The notes: a model not told the origin generated them from the letters alone. Shown: positions 1 through 12,089, numbered from the stretch's first letter. The stretch: DNA of 27,182 bases from Trichosphaerium sp. ATCC 40318 (GCA_038496445.1 JALMLS010000496.1:1-27182); one strand, 5' to 3'. Program-made: numbers and translations.

Positions 1-1096
1 CAAACCTGTCAAATCAATCATTGAGTTTGCTTCAAGTGCCTCAAATCATCCATCACTGACAAGTCTTTACCTTGAGTTCAGATTTGGAGTGGTTCTAAAG
101 AATGAAAAAGGTAAAAATACTTTTACTTTTGTATCCACGTGCAAAAACACGTGCCATTTGGGTTTTATCAAAACTTACTAACCCGTTGTTTTACACAGTG
201 ATGAAAGCTTTGTCACATATTGTCCAGAATGCAGGACTCTCATTGTTTTCTCTTGAAGTCAAGACTACTCCAGTGTTATCTCAATACGCACATTTGCTTG
301 AAAAGGATTAGGAGAAAACACAACAATACAGAATTACGAGGTTCTCAATGTTGCTTCAGAGTCCCTGGCCCTTGTTATAGCAAAAGCATTAAAGACGAAT
401 AATACCCTAAAGTATTTGAAACTAAGTCACCTCATAGACGATGAAGGCACGCAAATCTTTGCATTGTTTAAAATTTCGTTTTCTTTAGATAGATTTTTTA
501 CCCTTCTCAGTGTTAATTTATTAGGATCTTATGCGCTAGCACAAGCGTTTGAAGAATCCGATACCCTCAAGAATCTAGACATTAGTAGGAACCAGTTGGC
601 AAACAATAAAGCCTTGAAGCAAATAAAGGATACAAATAACAGTAGAACGAAAAAAAAACAAGATGGGGTAAAATGAAGGGCTCTCACTTGAGAAGTGCTA
701 AAGCGAAAAAAGAGCCAGTAAGCAGTTTGTCCTTTAGCGAGTCAGCTTCTGTAGAACAAGAAGATCATGTTACCAACATTATAAAGGCTGAATGTAAAGG
801 AACAAAGGATACTGCTGAGAGCAAGAAGGTAAAAGATGAAAGCTTGAGTGCTAGTACAGTATCAAAGAAAGAAGAGAGTTATTCATCACACAACAATAGA
901 ACTAATTCAGTTGCAGACTACGAAACTGTTTCACCTTACCTTGAAGCTAATGAACAAAGTGTGATTAGTAAGATGCAGGATAGGATAAATAACTTGGAAT
1001 CACAAGTTCAATCATTGGCCAAACTAAGTATGAACCTTCAAGAACAATGCACAGAATTAAATGAGAAATTAAAAGTTTGATGGAAGAAAGGGATTA
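1..1096 (+). pseudogene. Broken LRR-protein gene copy (5' end outside window)
   Basis: This is a close copy of the minus-strand LRR gene at 2793-4888. Exon pieces are 1-110, 199-446 and 525 to about 1096. The introns are 111-198 (GT-AG) and 447-524 (GC-AG, donor GCACGC), at the same places as in the paralogue. Compared with that copy the frame is broken at about 300-312 (a one-base loss gives EKD-stop), at about 650-676 in an A-rich run (stop at 676), and at about 1075 near the C-terminus. It also lacks an acidic/basic segment present in the other copy. The C-terminal part keeps the Ser-rich stretch and a coiled-coil-like end (KMQDRINNLESQVQSLAKLS). I infer a decaying duplicate; indel errors at homopolymers in the assembly are an alternative. 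Confidence 0.75.
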
Positions 1097-2398
<1,302 letters not shown>

Positions 2399-2792
2399 TT
2401 TTATTTGAAAACAAACAAAATAATTAATAAAAAAAATGTCATACAAGTATACTCCTCTGTCTTGTTGTGACTTTCTACTCCAACCATCACGCGAAATAAT
2501 CAATAAAAATACATCTACAGGCCAGCTTGGGTACTCTACTAGAGCTACCTATCCTCACAAAGCATCTCAAAACCTGCTTTTGGGCTAGGAACTACAACTT
2601 TGTTTCAAGTCAAACCTAGAACTTGACGCCTAGGTTTTCGAATAATCTTAAACTCAATGCTTGTATTCTGGTCGGTATTGACATGCAACAGAACAAATGG
2701 GAACTACAGCTAACTTTTATTATCTAATTTTATGCCGCACTTTTATAAGGTGAGCGGTCTTTGCCAATTAGAAAAAAACCTGTTAAGAATTC
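2399..2792. other. Intergenic between convergent METTL5 and LRR gene
   Basis: This is 3' flank of two convergent genes. AATAAA occurs at 2426 on the plus strand for METTL5. A minus-strand AATAAA lies about 75 bases past the LRR stop. I see nothing else. Confidence 0.5.
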
Positions 2793-4888
2793 TTATTGAT
2801 CCCTTTCCGCCATTAACAACTCTACTTTTTCTTGAAGGTTCATACTTAGTTTGGCTAATGATTGAACTTGTGATTCCAAGTTATTTATCCTATCCTGCAT
2901 CTTACTAATCACGCTTTGTTCATTAGCTTCAAGGTAAGGTGAAGCAGCTTCGTAGTCTGCAACTGAATTAGTTCTATTGTTGTGTGATGAATAACTCTCT
3001 TCTTTCTTTGATAATGGACTAGCACTCAAGCTTTCATCTGATAATGGACTAGCACTCAAGCTTTCATCTTTTGCCCTCTTGCTCTCAGCAGCTTCCTTTT
3101 TGAGTGCTTCACGAAATTCTTTGGCCTTTTTTAAGGCATCAAGTTCATCCCTTCTAATTCTAGCCGCTTGTTCTTCATCCACAGATTCACTTGACGAAGA
3201 TGCGGACATGCGAAATTTTTTTTTCGACTTTACATCACTAGTTTTCTTGCCCTTTAGAGCCCACGTAGTTTTTTTCTCTCGGTTATTATTTGTCACCCTG
3301 ATTCGATCCAAGGCTTTATTGTTTGCCAGTTCATTCTGTGTAATATCTACATTCTTGAGGGTCTCGGATTCCTCAAATACTTTCGCTAGTGCAAAAGAAC
3401 CTAATATTAAAAACAATAAGTCAACGTTTAGGTTGAAAACTAACTATCAAAACAAAGCAGAGATTTGCGTGCCTTCATCGTCTATGAGACGATTTAGTTT
3501 CAGATACCTTAGGGTATTATTCGTCTTTAATGCTTTTGCTATAACCAGAGCCAAATACTCTGAAGCAACATTGAGAACTTCGAAATTCTGTATTGTTGTG
3601 TTTTCTGCTAGAGCTTGTCCAAGCAAGTGTATATGTCGACATAATATTGGATTCATCTTGACTTCAAGAGAAAACAATAATAGCCCTGCATTCTGGACAA
3701 TATGTGATAAAGCTTTCATCACTGTGTAAAACAACACGGTTAGCAAGTTTTGATAAAAACCAAAATGACACGTGTTTTTGCACGTGGATACAAAAAGTAA
3801 AGTATTTACCTTTTTCATTCTTTAAAACCACTCCAAATCTGAACTCAAGGTAAAGACTTGTCAGTGATGGATGATTTGAGGCACTTGAAGCAAACTCAAT
3901 GATTGATTTGACAGGTTTGTCATAAATGTAAAACACTTCACCAGGGTATGTCCTTCCAGTGTGAGAAATAGATAAAGTCTCAAGTTTCGAGAATCCAGGA
4001 GATGCAAGAAGCTCTGCAATATGAAAGAAACCGTCTCCTTCAACACCCTCAAGTGTCAACCGCTTGAGTTTGGGACACTTTGCTGTAGCAAACATTTTCA
4101 AATGGTTTTTGGTGATGATTGGTTTATCACGTGCTTTGGCCAAGAAGTGCAGATCTTTTAGCTTTGGAGGGAAGTTATTTCCAAGTACTAAGAATAGATT
4201 GTAAGGGCAAGCAAGTAAAATAAGCTCTGAATATTCAAAACAACAAAAACAAAAACTCTTTCCAAAAAGAAACTATAACGTGCTCTAGTTAGTTGTCACG
4301 TGCCTTCAAATAGTTTGTTGAGATTACAATGTTTGTCCAATTCAATGAGTGATAGAGATTTGAGTCTGCTGTGTAGATTATTGACTAAGAGGTCCAAACA
4401 AGGCTAACAGAAGTAAGAAACAAAGAAGAAGACTCTTTTAAAACGAATTAAGAGAAAGCACAAAAACAATACCATATACGTGACATTCCATCCATACGAT
4501 CGTCCTAAGCCTGATGGGTGTATTACTACATCGTCTACTCTACTTTCACCCTAGTTTTGGTTTAATTTTCTGTTGTAATGTGTAGAACCACTACTGGCGG
4601 TCGTGATAGCGCATGTTATCGCGTAAGAAAGCTGTTACAGCTTGTCAAAAACTGGAAATCAAGCAAACTGTTTTAACGCGCTTTAAAAACGCCTGTATAT
4701 CAATAAATACAACTTACCAGAGCTTTGATAAACTGTTCGCGCTGTTTTGAGGTGCTCGTTCCAACAAAGCAACGAATTTCCTGTGGTACACCTCTCTTTG
4801 TGTTAATCGACGTGATTTCGCCTTGAGTGAGCATTCGACACAGTTTCTGGCATCTTCTTTTGTTTACTTGCTTGTATGACTCAGCCAT
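2793..4888 (-). CDS. Leucine-rich-repeat protein with coiled-coil C-terminus
   Basis: Exons in coding order are 4888-4718, 4550-4473, 4403-4304, 4226-3810, 3721-3473 and 3400-2793. All junctions keep phase and give 540 aa. Residues from about 85 to 340 are irregular LRR/RNI-like repeats (PKLKDLHFLAK, PKLKRLTLEGV, NTLRYLKLNRLIDDEG, SFALAKVFEESETLKNVDI). After that come a basic stretch, a Ser-rich segment, a charged helix, a duplicated DESLSASPLS, and a C-terminal coiled coil (DRINNLESQVQSLAKL). There is no signal peptide or membrane segment. LRR ladders usually bind proteins; the partner is unknown. Introns 3 and 5 have GC donors (GCACGTGAC and GCACGC). A decayed inverted copy lies at 1-1096, so the gene belongs to a duplicating family. 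Upstream exons beyond 4888 cannot be excluded, but the ATG opens the frame cleanly. Confidence 0.8.
3010..3069 (-). repeat. 30-bp perfect tandem duplication
   Basis: Two identical 30-base units (3010-3039 and 3040-3069) lie in frame inside the LRR gene and encode DESLSASPLS twice. The plus-strand paralogue has the unit once, with two changed residues. Confidence 0.95.
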
Positions 4889-5324
4889 TCACGTTATACA
4901 GCCTGTGGTATTGTGCTTTTTGTTTTAAACGGGTTTTAAACCCGAAAAAGCAATTGGAAGTTCTTGTTGACACTTGTTCACTAAATACCCGCTTTCAGTT
5001 AACCTCGCTTTCTCATTTTTAGCCAAGGAGGTTTGCAAACGACGTGGACCAAGTAGCAAGTACGCACGTGTTGTCAAACGACTGGGCAGTATTAATACAA
5101 CACGTGAATAAACTCGCTGTTTTTTTTTGGAGAATAATTATTTTACGTGGAGGCTTGCTGTTCCTCAGTCTACTCATAGGCTAAGTGTCACAAGGAAAAT
5201 CTTAATATAACAATCAAAGACAGTGTTAGCTGGACAATAGTGTTGAAATATTTTACAAAAACTGTTGCTGAGTACAGTGTAAAACAACATTGACCCAATT
5301 TCGAAAGTAGTAAGAAAACGTTAC
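4889..5324. other. Stretch with no supported gene
   Basis: This lies between the LRR gene start and the doubtful exons above. It contains two CACGTG palindromes near 5066 and 5102. Minus-strand open stretches are present but I could not link them to a gene. It probably includes the LRR promoter. Confidence 0.4.
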
Positions 5325-5482
5325 AAACCAAATATCCACCAGTTTCCCGTGTACATGGTCAGCGATTTCAAGCTGAACTTTAGATGTTGGTGATTTGTTC
5401 CAAAGTGACTGACTAGTATCATTAAAAAGCATATTTTTGAACAAACCAAATTATCCTCGATATCCATTTCGTCATCACTCAT
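5325..5482 (-). CDS. Possible 5' exons of a small unknown gene
   Basis: An acidic start (MSDDEMDIEDNL, 5482-5447) can be spliced over a 38-base intron (5446-5409, GT-AG) to a second exon from 5408 to about 5325, reading SLWNKSPTSKVQLEIADHV onward. I could not follow it further downstream, and the first intron is shorter than the usual 48-90 bases here. If real, it is head-to-head with the secreted glycoprotein gene at 5693, and 5483-5692 would be a shared promoter. No family recognised. Confidence 0.25.
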
Positions 5483-5692
5483 AGCCCTAAACCATTTCCA
5501 TACCTCGTGTAGCTGGCTATTCTCCTTTGGCTATCTAATTCTCTGACGCATGTTTTTTAGTTATTAAAGGAGTGCATCTTCTAGTTCAACTTTGAAAAGG
5601 TCGACGGCCGTTTAAAGTCAGTGAAAAACGGTGACTTATAAAATAAATTTCCGTAAAATAATACGATAGCTTTATTCATTGCTTTGCAACTA

Positions 5693-8130
5693 ATGAACTT
5701 TTTTACTGCAACTATACTACTTGTATTATTACAAGTTTCCCTTGTCATTGGTACAGTTTAAACTTACTTGTTATGTAAGTATTCGTAGTTGCTAACCAAT
5801 AATATTAAGGTCAAGCCAATTGGCAAGATGTGCGTACTTTGGGCACTGTTGAAACAATATTAAACAGCACAGCTGCAGAAGGAATATTTGACCCGCAAAT
5901 TGCTACGGGATTCATTGTACCAAACGCTGGTCCTTCTGTGTGCATGTTTTTCGCTATTAGAGGACTGTCGGGTGAAAATGGAAAGCGCTCACCAATTGGA
6001 GTAGTTGATACTGTAGCTGCAGGCGTAGCAATTAGTACGTATAACTATGTGACAGGAAAAAAGGAAACAAACGAAAACCGCTCCTAAATGTCGACTTCCA
6101 CTTAACCGTTTCCGCCTCTGTACGGGCTTTACGTGCGTAGAAGGGCCAAGGTCGATTACTTGTATGCGTTTCAGGAGGGTTGTGAGGCAAAAAAGCCGAA
6201 AACGGCACAATATTCGGCTTTTTTGCCGCGCAAAGTGGAACAGTTTAAGTGGTAGTCGACAAGAAAAAAAAAGTTCCTCAAACCATTTAATACTTTTACT
6301 TTAACCAGTTTTGGGTTTCAATTGTACTTACCTTTTTTGGGCAAAGTTGCTTGTATATTTTCATGAGTCTTTATTTACTGTTTTTTCTCTAAGCTTTCCA
6401 GACTTCCATTCGACCTATCAGGTTTATGGATTCTAGTGGCAACCCTCCTTTGCCAATTGATATAGTGGCTGGACCTAACGAGTTTGCTTTACTTTATTGC
6501 GAAGATCCTGATATTATTCTAAAGAAACGAGGAGAGGAACCACGTTTTACTTGTGAAATGCGGTTTATAACTGGTAATTTAACTGTATGTTTTCTCTTTC
6601 TCGTTGATGACTTTACAACTTTACTTACTTGTTCACGTGTTGTAGGGTTTCGTATTGTCAGATGCATTGGTGCTTAATACTACATCTTTGTTGGGTGATG
6701 GTATTGCTTATGATGCAGGTACACGATTTGTACTGTATATACAACAGCCAACTCAGTCTGACTGACTTTTTTTTTTTGAAAGCACAACTTTATTTTCCAT
6801 ACTTGTTTGATTATGTTCCCTATTAACTTTCTTTCTTTTTTTGTCGTATAGAGTCCAATGCATACATTGTTAATTACATAGATGATAGTCGTACTTTATT
6901 TTCTCTATCAGTTGATGCAGTTACTAAAAATGTGACATACCTCCCATTCAACTGTACTATTCTTTTTATCGTACTTTTTTCTTCTTTTTACTAACACTTT
7001 TTTTCTTTTGTTTAGATACTTCTGATTCGATTCGTTCTGACTTTGCAATTGGTAATGACCATTGTATTGTATCATCTTTTGTACAAGATGCAAGTGACCA
7101 AATTATTAAACTCTCAGCAATCAAAAACGGGATAACTGTACTTAACATATATTTCATTCTATTCAAGCAACTAAAACCATTTTTCTTTAGTACCTTTACG
7201 AGCATACTCTTGTCAACATTACAAGTGGTAGTACTAACTTCATTTCTATGGCATACGATGAAATCTCAGAGCTATTTGCTGTTGTTTATACAGTACAAAC
7301 AGACACTGAAAAACGAGTGAAAACAATTATGTTTGAACTAGCTTGTGAAGAGAATCCAACCGTGAATGTCATTGGCATAGTTGATTATAATACAACAACA
7401 GCAGATCCTGCTATCATATCCACACCATCTTCAACAAATTCTTTTCTCGTGTCATGGCAATTAAATCAGAGTTTTTATGCAGCTTCATTGTCCGATTCGA
7501 ATCAAGTCACCTCAAGTGTTCTTCCTGCGCTTCCTTTTGTTAATCACTTTTCCCTTCAAATGACATGGATAGATTTATCAAACGCAACTATTGGAGGTTG
7601 TGGTTCAGCTGGAGTACGTAACAATAGCACCTAGCCTAAAAATCTCAGATTGTTGAAACGCTGTTTCTTTGCTTATTGTTTATTTATTCCCTTTGTAGAT
7701 TGTAGTGAAAAGTGACAGGTCCCTTCCTATGAATTGCAACTCTACTCTTTTATTTTTAAACGCTAATCCAGATTTCAACTTTATTGAATGTCCTGCTACA
7801 GCTCCACCAACGACAAGCCCGCCGACAACTGCCATGCCAACCATGACAACAGTACCAACAACTAGTGCTCCAGCAAACCCTACTACAAGCATGCCAACCG
7901 CAACTCCAACAACTAGCTCGCCAACTACTGCTACGCCAACTGTGCCAACAGTACCAACAACTAGTGCTCCGACTACTGTTGCGCCACCAACGGCACCTGT
8001 TGCAACCTTAGCGCCAACTGAGACACCCACAAGTACTACTACTGACAGTCCAACTGTACGCTCAGGAACTACTCAAACACTATGGAACTTTGCAGTGTTT
8101 GTGTGCTCTTTTGTAATCTTTGCTGTATAA
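5693..8130 (+). CDS. Secreted Thr/Pro-rich glycoprotein, probably GPI-anchored
   Basis: Eight exons (5693-5750, 5810-6048, 6402-6584, 6646-6718, 6852-6953, 7016-7137, 7191-7613, 7699-8130) join in phase to 543 aa. Residues 1-20 are a signal peptide (MNFFTATILLVLLQVSLVIG). A globular ectodomain of about 400 residues follows, with alternating beta-strand-like hydrophobic stretches and several N-glycosylation sequons; I do not recognise the fold, though the spacing could suit a beta-propeller. Then comes a mucin-like stalk of PTTS, PTTA and TVPTTSAPT units, likely O-glycosylated. The C-terminus is a short hydrophobic segment (FAVFVCSFVIFAV) with no basic cytoplasmic residues, as in GPI-anchor signals; a tail-less membrane anchor is the alternative. 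It is likely a cell-surface or wall protein. Intron 2 (6049-6401) is enlarged by a MITE-like insertion. AATAAA is at 8144. Confidence 0.8.
6090..6260. mobile_element. MITE-like element inside an intron
   Basis: The 24-base ends start GTCGACT and match each other in inverted orientation at about 20 of 24 positions (6090-6113 against 6237-6260). A nested hairpin near 6185-6233 pairs GCAAAAAAGCCGAA with TTCGGCTTTTTTGC. There is no coding capacity. It lies wholly in intron 2 of the glycoprotein gene, which is 353 bases against a usual 50-90. I saw no clear target-site duplication. Confidence 0.55.
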
Positions 8131-8678
8131 CTACAAGCTTGGAAATAAAAGGTCTCAAAACGTATAATGCGCATCTTTTAAAAAACCAAAAAAACTCAGT
8201 TTTACAAAAAAGAGCTACCGTTAAATATTAGCATAGAAAGGTTCTTTTTGTATATGGCAGCAAATTCGCTTGGTCCAGACCGACTAACATAGTGCCAAAA
8301 TCACAAGTATCCTGAAACTTGTCTTATGGAAATATTCGTATTTCTATTGGTCTTTGTACCCACGTTTTGCTACTTTCCAAAATACCTCAAAGTCGTTTAC
8401 ACGTGTTATACACATAGAAGCAATTTAGAGTCTTATTACGTGACCATGAGAATAACACTGACAAAAACGTTAGCCTTTTTTGTGTAGCTGAAAAAAAAGT
8501 CACAGCCCATTCAATAGCCATGCAACAAGTACTAATCGCGCTACTACTGCTTTCATGCTATACTAGCTAAAAGCGAGTTTATTGAAGCGTTACCAAGGTA
8601 CTTATTAATTTAATGTCGTTGCTGACGTGTGAGACAAAAGGTTAACGTGGTCAAACCACTCTGCGCTTGATCCTACAG
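8131..8678. other. Intergenic plus unresolved 5' end of the JmjC gene
   Basis: An ATG at 8520 opens a 16-codon hydrophobic frame (MQQVLIALLLLSCYTS) that looks like an ER signal peptide but meets TAA at 8568. The next reasonable donor is GTACTT at 8598, pairing with the acceptor before 8679. The intervening sequence is open in the frame needed by the JmjC exon but not in the signal-peptide frame. I see no other gene; AATAAA at 8144 serves the upstream gene. Confidence 0.4.
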
Positions 8679-9516
8679 CATGGCCATGTTCTATTGATAA
8701 AGTAGATAATATTGGAATACAGACATTCCTAACAACCTACAAAGAAAAGCTACCGGTGATAATAACCGGCTCATCGAATAATTCGCAGTTTGTACAGTCA
8801 TGTCAAAGAAATAACCTTATTGAGCGCTATGGTGACGCTACAGTAAGACTATCAACAGCGAATAGCTATTCGTACGAAAAAAGAGACGAAAAGCTACGTA
8901 CATACGTAGAAGAGATGATGTTCCCTCAAAACGTACCAAATGAGTTACAAATACGCTGTTATTAATCAAACAACGTTTAGCTGGACACTCCAGGAGATAA
9001 AACGTACTACCACTTTGGTGACAACAACCACAAAGAGTTTGAAGACTTGTTCAATGAATACGTCCTACCCAAGTATCTTGATAAGGATAAACCATATGCT
9101 ATTAGTTTCGGCTTAGCAGGAGATGGTTCTGGCGTACCTTTTCATTTTCATGGTGCAGTATGGGCCGGTAAGTCGTCATTGACATTTTTTTTTTCAAATT
9201 GTTTTTTTACTTCGTTAACGGTTTCACTTTTAGAGGTAGTTCATGGATACAAGCTTTGGTTGCTTTATCCACCTTCGCCTAAACCTGTTTTTGAACCTAA
9301 TGAAACAACACTCAAGTGGATACAAACACGTTATAGGCACATGTCAGGTGCTGAAAAACCGATAGGTAGAGCTCGTAAATATTTTTAGTTCGTGTCATTC
9401 TAAACAAGATTGTAGTTTGTGTGTTGCCACCTGGAGAGTTATTGTACATACCCAATGGTTGGTATCATGCTACACTAAACATGGGAGAGTCTGTCTTCAT
9501 CTCAGTATTTGTTTAA
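8679..9516 (+). CDS. JMJD8: JMJD8-type JmjC-domain protein (5' end unresolved)
   Basis: Exons 8679-8932, 8981-9167, 9234-9365 and 9416-9516 join in phase to about 223 residues matching JMJD8 in order. Shared landmarks are PVIITGSSNNSQF, VRLSTANSYSYEK, YYHFGDNNHKEF, SFGLAGDGSGVPFHFHG, VVHGYKLWLLYPP, LPPGELLYIPNGWYHATL and the terminal VFISVFV. JMJD8 is an ER-lumenal JmjC protein of uncertain catalysis. Here, as in that family, the usual HxD/E iron pair reads HFH in PFHFHG, so dioxygenase activity is doubtful. The last intron (9366-9415) was fixed by residue count between EKPI and GELLYIP. The start is uncertain: a signal-peptide-like ATG at 8520 lies one frame away from the rest. Confidence 0.87.
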
Positions 9517-9791
9517 CCTCAAGAACAGCAAAAAACAAAAGAAAACAGAGTTTTGTTTACCTTGGCTATACAACACGAGTAATAGAAATTAGCATGGATT
9601 GAAACCTGTCACGAACATAGCAAGTACAGAAAGAATCCACAAACCCGCAAAAACGAATAAATCACACCCAGCAGCTAGAAAGCGAAATAAAAAAAAAAAG
9701 ACACTCAAAAAAATATCCAAAAAGTTGTTTGCACGTGATGTCCTGTAGATAATGGTATTCCATTCAGGAAACTAAAACCGTAAATGAGCAC
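9517..9791. other. Intergenic, A-rich
   Basis: This is 3' flank of the JmjC gene. It is low-complexity, A-rich, with one CACGTG near 9731. No gene seen. Confidence 0.5.
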
Positions 9792-9908
9792 ATGAGTACT
9801 AAAGTGGTGACTGTAAAACTCGAGTATGAAGAGGGTTCCTTAACGATCTTCAAATGCTCGCTTAGCTGTAAATTGAGTTGCTCAACGCTCGTCGCAATGG
9901 ATGGCTAA
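9792..9908 (+). other. Small upstream open frame before the RBR gene
   Basis: A 38-codon frame (MSTKVVTVKLEYEEGSLTIF onward) ends with TAA five bases before the ATG of the RBR gene at 9913. It has no recognised family. It could be a translated upstream ORF that dampens expression of the ligase, or chance. Confidence 0.3.
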
Positions 9909-9912
9909 ATAA

Positions 9913-11883
9913 ATGAGTAAACGAAAGACTACAGGCACTGGTTAGTATAGCACGATTTTGTGTTTTTAACAGCAGATTAATTTTAAACAATACTCTAGGC
10001 ACTGCCAGACCGCCTAAGAAGCGAAAAACGAATGCAAAATTTGATCCAATTGTTCTGTATGATATGTTAAGCGATCGGAACGAGCAGCTCGCTCAATGGA
10101 CCTCAGACGATAGTTTTCGTTTAGAATACAGCAAAAAAGGTACATTAATTAAATTATAACAACGACACGCGCTTTCCTTACGTAAATATCCTCTAAAGCT
10201 AACGTTAGTAGTTCCTGGGTCAGCTCCTCTCTCACAATTGATTGGTGGTGCTAAAAATCTTTCGTACTACGGATTCAGTAAGATAGAAGGACGAGACGAC
10301 TGGTAACGCCTTTATTTGCTTTACAGAGTCTTTGTTTTTAACAATTGTAACATAAATTATTTCTAAGTTTGTTAAAAGGTTTCATCTGCTCGTAGAGAAG
10401 GACACAGGAAAGCGTGTATTCCGTCAGCATAACAGAGATGATATAGGTGCAAAGGTAAACGACATTTTGGAGTTTTCTTTGAAATTTAAAAAATTTTACG
10501 CCTAACACTTTTTAAACAAGATACAACGTGCAGCTATGAAACACTATGAACCTGCTGGGTACGTTTACAATAAATACATTAAGATAAAATGCAATGACTT
10601 GTCAAATTACAAAAGTTTTCTTCTAATTTTTTTTTTGATGATGTTCACGTTTGTTACAATGTATTATTTCTTACTCGATTTTTAGCACTATAATTGAAGA
10701 AAAATATAGCGCTTATGATCCGTTACAGTATTTATCTATTACACATTCTAGTAATCTTGTCGCTGGGATGCATGTTAACGCAAACGATGGCGATGTTTTA
10801 ACGCTTCGGATGAAAATAAATAACCTTGAAGGAGAACTTAATACAGTAAAGGCTAAGCTTGCCAAGAAGGAGAGTGAGGTTGATATTTGGAAAGATCAGT
10901 GTTATGCGCTACTTCGCAAAAATAATGACACAAACGGCACACAACAAGTGAGTATACAATCATGATTTGTTTCACAAAAAAATTTTCCTTTTTGTAATTT
11001 TTTTTTTTAGAACGGACTTGCAAATACTGGTGAGTCAATTGCATTACCTGACGCGAAAGTATCCTTAGCCCCTGAAGATAATATATATGAATGCCCTATT
11101 TGTTGTGATATGACACATCTTAACGAACTTCGCGGATTTGGTTGTGGTCATCACTGTACGTTTAAGAAAATCAAAAAAAAATTTTGAAAACTCTCCACGT
11201 TTCGAAGAAAAGTAAGGCTCGCTGTTCAGGGACTGGAGTCTTTTTTGAATTTTTTTAAATTATGCTTACACGTGCTTTTTAATAAATAGGTTGCCGATCG
11301 TGCTTGAAGACTTACATTTCAAAACAAATCGCAAATCGAGCTATTCCTATTAGATGCCCTTTCCCTTGTGATCACGAAATTCAACAAGGTGAAATCACAT
11401 GCCATATTGATCCACAACAATATAAACAATATATGGCCGCTGTACACGACTCATTGGTTATGCGTAGTGATGACCTAGTGTACGTACAAACAAATCAAAA
11501 ATTATTACCAAAAGCTTACCATGTTACTAAACAGGTATTGTCCTACTCCTGATTGTGACCAAGTTGTTCAATGGGATAAAGATCGCAACCCACGACTTCA
11601 ATGCCAAAAATGTTGCAACACATGGTGCCTCCTATGCAAAGTACCTTGGCATGATGGTCTCACATGTCAAGAGTATCAAGCTTTCTCGTTTCCTCCACCA
11701 TTAGATCCAGAACCACTTGATCTTAATATCGGTGATGGTGGGTTTGTTACTTGTGCTTGTGGTACTTGGTTGGAGTATACATCTGGCTGTTATGTTGTCA
11801 CTTGTATTTGTGGTAGAAGAGTTTGTGGCAAGTGTGGTAAGGTTGTCGAGCCTGGAAACACTTGCTCTCACACCACGTGGTGA
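9913..11883 (+). CDS. RBR-type (RING1-IBR-RING2) E3 ubiquitin ligase
   Basis: Exons 9913-9940, 9999-10139, 10209-10302, 10379-10454, 10521-10558, 10686-10947, 11011-11155, 11290-11479 and 11535-11883 give 440 aa in phase. The N-terminus is basic (PPKKRKT), followed by an unrecognised region and a coiled coil near residues 180-210 (MKINNLEGELNTVKAKLAKK). RING1 runs CPICC, CGHHCCRSC, RCPFPC. IBR runs YCPTPDCDQ, CQKCCNTWCLLC, HDGLTC. RING2 runs TCACGTWLEYTSGC, TCICG, VCGKCG and ends the protein. RBR ligases pass ubiquitin through a RING2 cysteine; the Cys of SGC is in that position. RING2 opens with C-x-C rather than the usual C-x2-C. The exon 8/9 junction (11479|11535) restores DLVYCPTPDC and removes an apparent frameshift. 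Substrate unknown. Confidence 0.9.
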
Positions 11884-12089
11884 TTTTCTCGAAAAAAACG
11901 GGAATGGATGATGTAAGAGTAATATTCGGATATTTGTAAATTTTTTTTAAAATAACTTGTAAAAAGAGAAATAGAAACCAATTGGTTTAAAATTATGACG
12001 TGTTTCTGTAAATGCGAAAAAATAGAAAAGTGCGCTTAATGAATTTTTTGGTTAAGTTGTTTGAAGTTTTTTTGTTTTATTTGTGTACT
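11884..12089. other. Intergenic
   Basis: This is a short AT-rich spacer. An in-frame ATG at 12012 would extend the oxidase by 26 hydrophobic and basic residues (MRKNRKVRLMNFLVKLFEVF onward); I prefer 12090 because the family starts just before the GxGxxG motif. Confidence 0.4.

Noticed and set aside
3079-3729. Plus-strand 216-codon frame
   Set aside because: Antisense to the LRR gene and crosses its intron; no recognisable protein.
7680-8030. Minus-strand Gly/Val-rich open frame
   Set aside because: It is the mirror of the Thr/Pro-rich stalk codons on the plus strand; composition alone keeps it open.
8180-8460. Minus-strand open stretch reading HYVSRSGPSEFAAIYKKN
   Set aside because: It has an in-frame stop just upstream with no acceptor to bypass it, and no start; probably chance.
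11480-11534. Apparent frameshift between the RING1 and IBR parts of the RBR gene
   Set aside because: A 55-base GTACGT...CAG intron with phase 2 restores DLVYCPTPDC exactly, so the gene is not broken.
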